Part shown: positions 63,476 through 64,000 of the stretch, piece by piece | Numbering within the stretch: position 1 is the stretch's first letter | Layout: each line of letters opens with the position of its first letter | DNA from: Glaciecola petra | GTDB lineage: Bacteria; Pseudomonadota; Gammaproteobacteria; Enterobacterales; Alteromonadaceae | Length of the DNA: 64,000 nt | Assembly: GCF_031846345.1 (NCBI RefSeq) | Contig: NZ_JAVRHX010000002.1 | Span: 248,001 to 312,000 of the forward strand | Direction of reading: 5' to 3' | Made by a program: the position numbers and the translations under genes | Notes under the pieces: model-generated | What the model saw: the letters and a program-made list of their open reading frames with translations, nothing else | Databases searched by the model: none | Told to the model about the DNA's origin: nothing

Positions 63476-64000
63476 ATGTTGCAACAAACCATAAAAACTA
63501 AACTGATTTATACCCTTACCGCCATGGTCACAATGTTCTTTTTGAGTGGCATTACTTTTGGTGCAAGTTATTTGTACGCTAGTGAGCAAGCGCCTGACTT
63601 TACTCTGAAAAGTAAAGAGAATGGCAATATTCGCTTATCTGAACAACGCGGCAATATTGTGCTGGTTAATTTTTGGGCAAGTTGGTGTGGTCCATGTCGA
63701 GCTGAGCTACCTGAGATGGAAGCTTTATACCAAGAATACCAAGATTTAGGTTTTGAAATATTAGCAGTCAATGTTGACGACGAAGAAAGTAAAGCCGACG
63801 TATTGCTAGATGATATTGAAGTCACCTTCCCTGTTTTATACGACACCGCAGGCGATGTTAGTAAGTTATACGATGTTAATGCTATGCCGACTACGGTGAT
63901 AATTGATCGCGATGGGAACCAGCGTTTACTGCATTTAGGTTACCGTGCGGGTGATGAAAAAAAATATGAAGAAGCGCTTAAGATTTTGATGAGGGAGTAA
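63476..64000 (+). CDS. TlpA-like periplasmic thioredoxin
   Basis: 174 residues from the ATG at 63476 (GGAG six bases upstream). An N-terminal membrane anchor or signal (about 8-34), then the thioredoxin fold with the active site WCGPC (70-74) and the cis-Pro loop in AMPTTVIID. TlpA/ResA-type proteins reduce disulfides in the periplasm, for example apocytochrome c CxxCH cysteines before heme attachment. This suits a cluster with five CxxCH sites and the conserved extra cysteines. The stop codon is the last triplet of the window, so further genes of the arm may follow. Confidence 0.88.
   Translation: MLQQTIKTKLIYTLTAMVTMFFLSGITFGASYLYASEQAPDFTLKSKENGNIRLSEQRGNIVLVNFWASWCGPCRAELPEMEALYQEYQDLGFEILAVNVDDEESKADVLLDDIEVTFPVLYDTAGDVSKLYDVNAMPTTVIIDRDGNQRLLHLGYRAGDEKKYEEALKILMRE

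Overview
The window is 64 kb of AT-rich chromosomal DNA from a Gram-negative bacterium, most likely a marine gammaproteobacterium of the Alteromonadales type. This rests on gene content: FadH, YjjG, a group 2 Mrp antiporter, an MshQ-like protein, DUF3135, PEP-CTERM-like tails, YbbAP, and many exported proteins. I saw no rRNA, tRNA, CRISPR array, transposase or phage gene. The left edge cuts off the first residues of fadH; the right edge falls exactly on the stop codon of a tlpA-like gene.

Layout. 0-3.3 kb: fadH and an exported DUF3500 protein. 3.3-8.9 kb: a chemoreceptor with an extended HAMP array, divergent from a periplasmic protein made of two PilJ-N modules and an alginate-export-type porin; a good sigma-28 promoter faces each way in the gap. 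8.9-13.9 kb: an OlsF-like two-domain acyltransferase, an S9 peptidase and a small membrane protein. 13.9-19.7 kb: a complete six-gene mrp operon with fused MrpA-MrpB. 20-26 kb: yjjG, a PEP-CTERM-like protein, a small basic protein, an operon of VWA lipoprotein, ECF sigma factor and probable anti-sigma factor, and a DUF4136 lipoprotein. 26.6-35.7 kb: a PspB-like protein, GH43 xylosidase, a two-component system beside a tiny exported protein, a TPR diguanylate cyclase, a DgoA-type aldolase, exonuclease III and a pirin. 35.7-52.7 kb: an MshQ-like giant protein, ApbE, a solute-binding protein, YbbAP, a membrane-bound AraC regulator opposite DUF2306, DUF3135, a serC-serA pair with an unusual SerC type, a second PEP-CTERM-like protein and a LysE exporter.

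The most unusual part is 52.8-64.0 kb, where seven genes sit in two divergent transcription units around a 0.9-kb control region and all encode envelope or exported proteins. One arm has a DUF1585/DUF1588-like c-type cytochrome, a lipoprotein with two cytochrome modules fused to a LamG domain, and a Tat-exported DUF1501-like protein. The other arm has an HzsA-related cytochrome lipoprotein, an SH3b-beta-barrel protein, a second beta-barrel protein and a TlpA-like thioredoxin. The five CxxCH heme sites, two outer-membrane barrels and a thiol reductase suggest an outer-envelope redox system. It resembles the cytochrome plus DUF1501 cassettes of planctomycetes, but its substrate is unknown.

All functional calls are made by reading the sequence and from memory of protein families; no database search was run. 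Domain boundaries are approximate.
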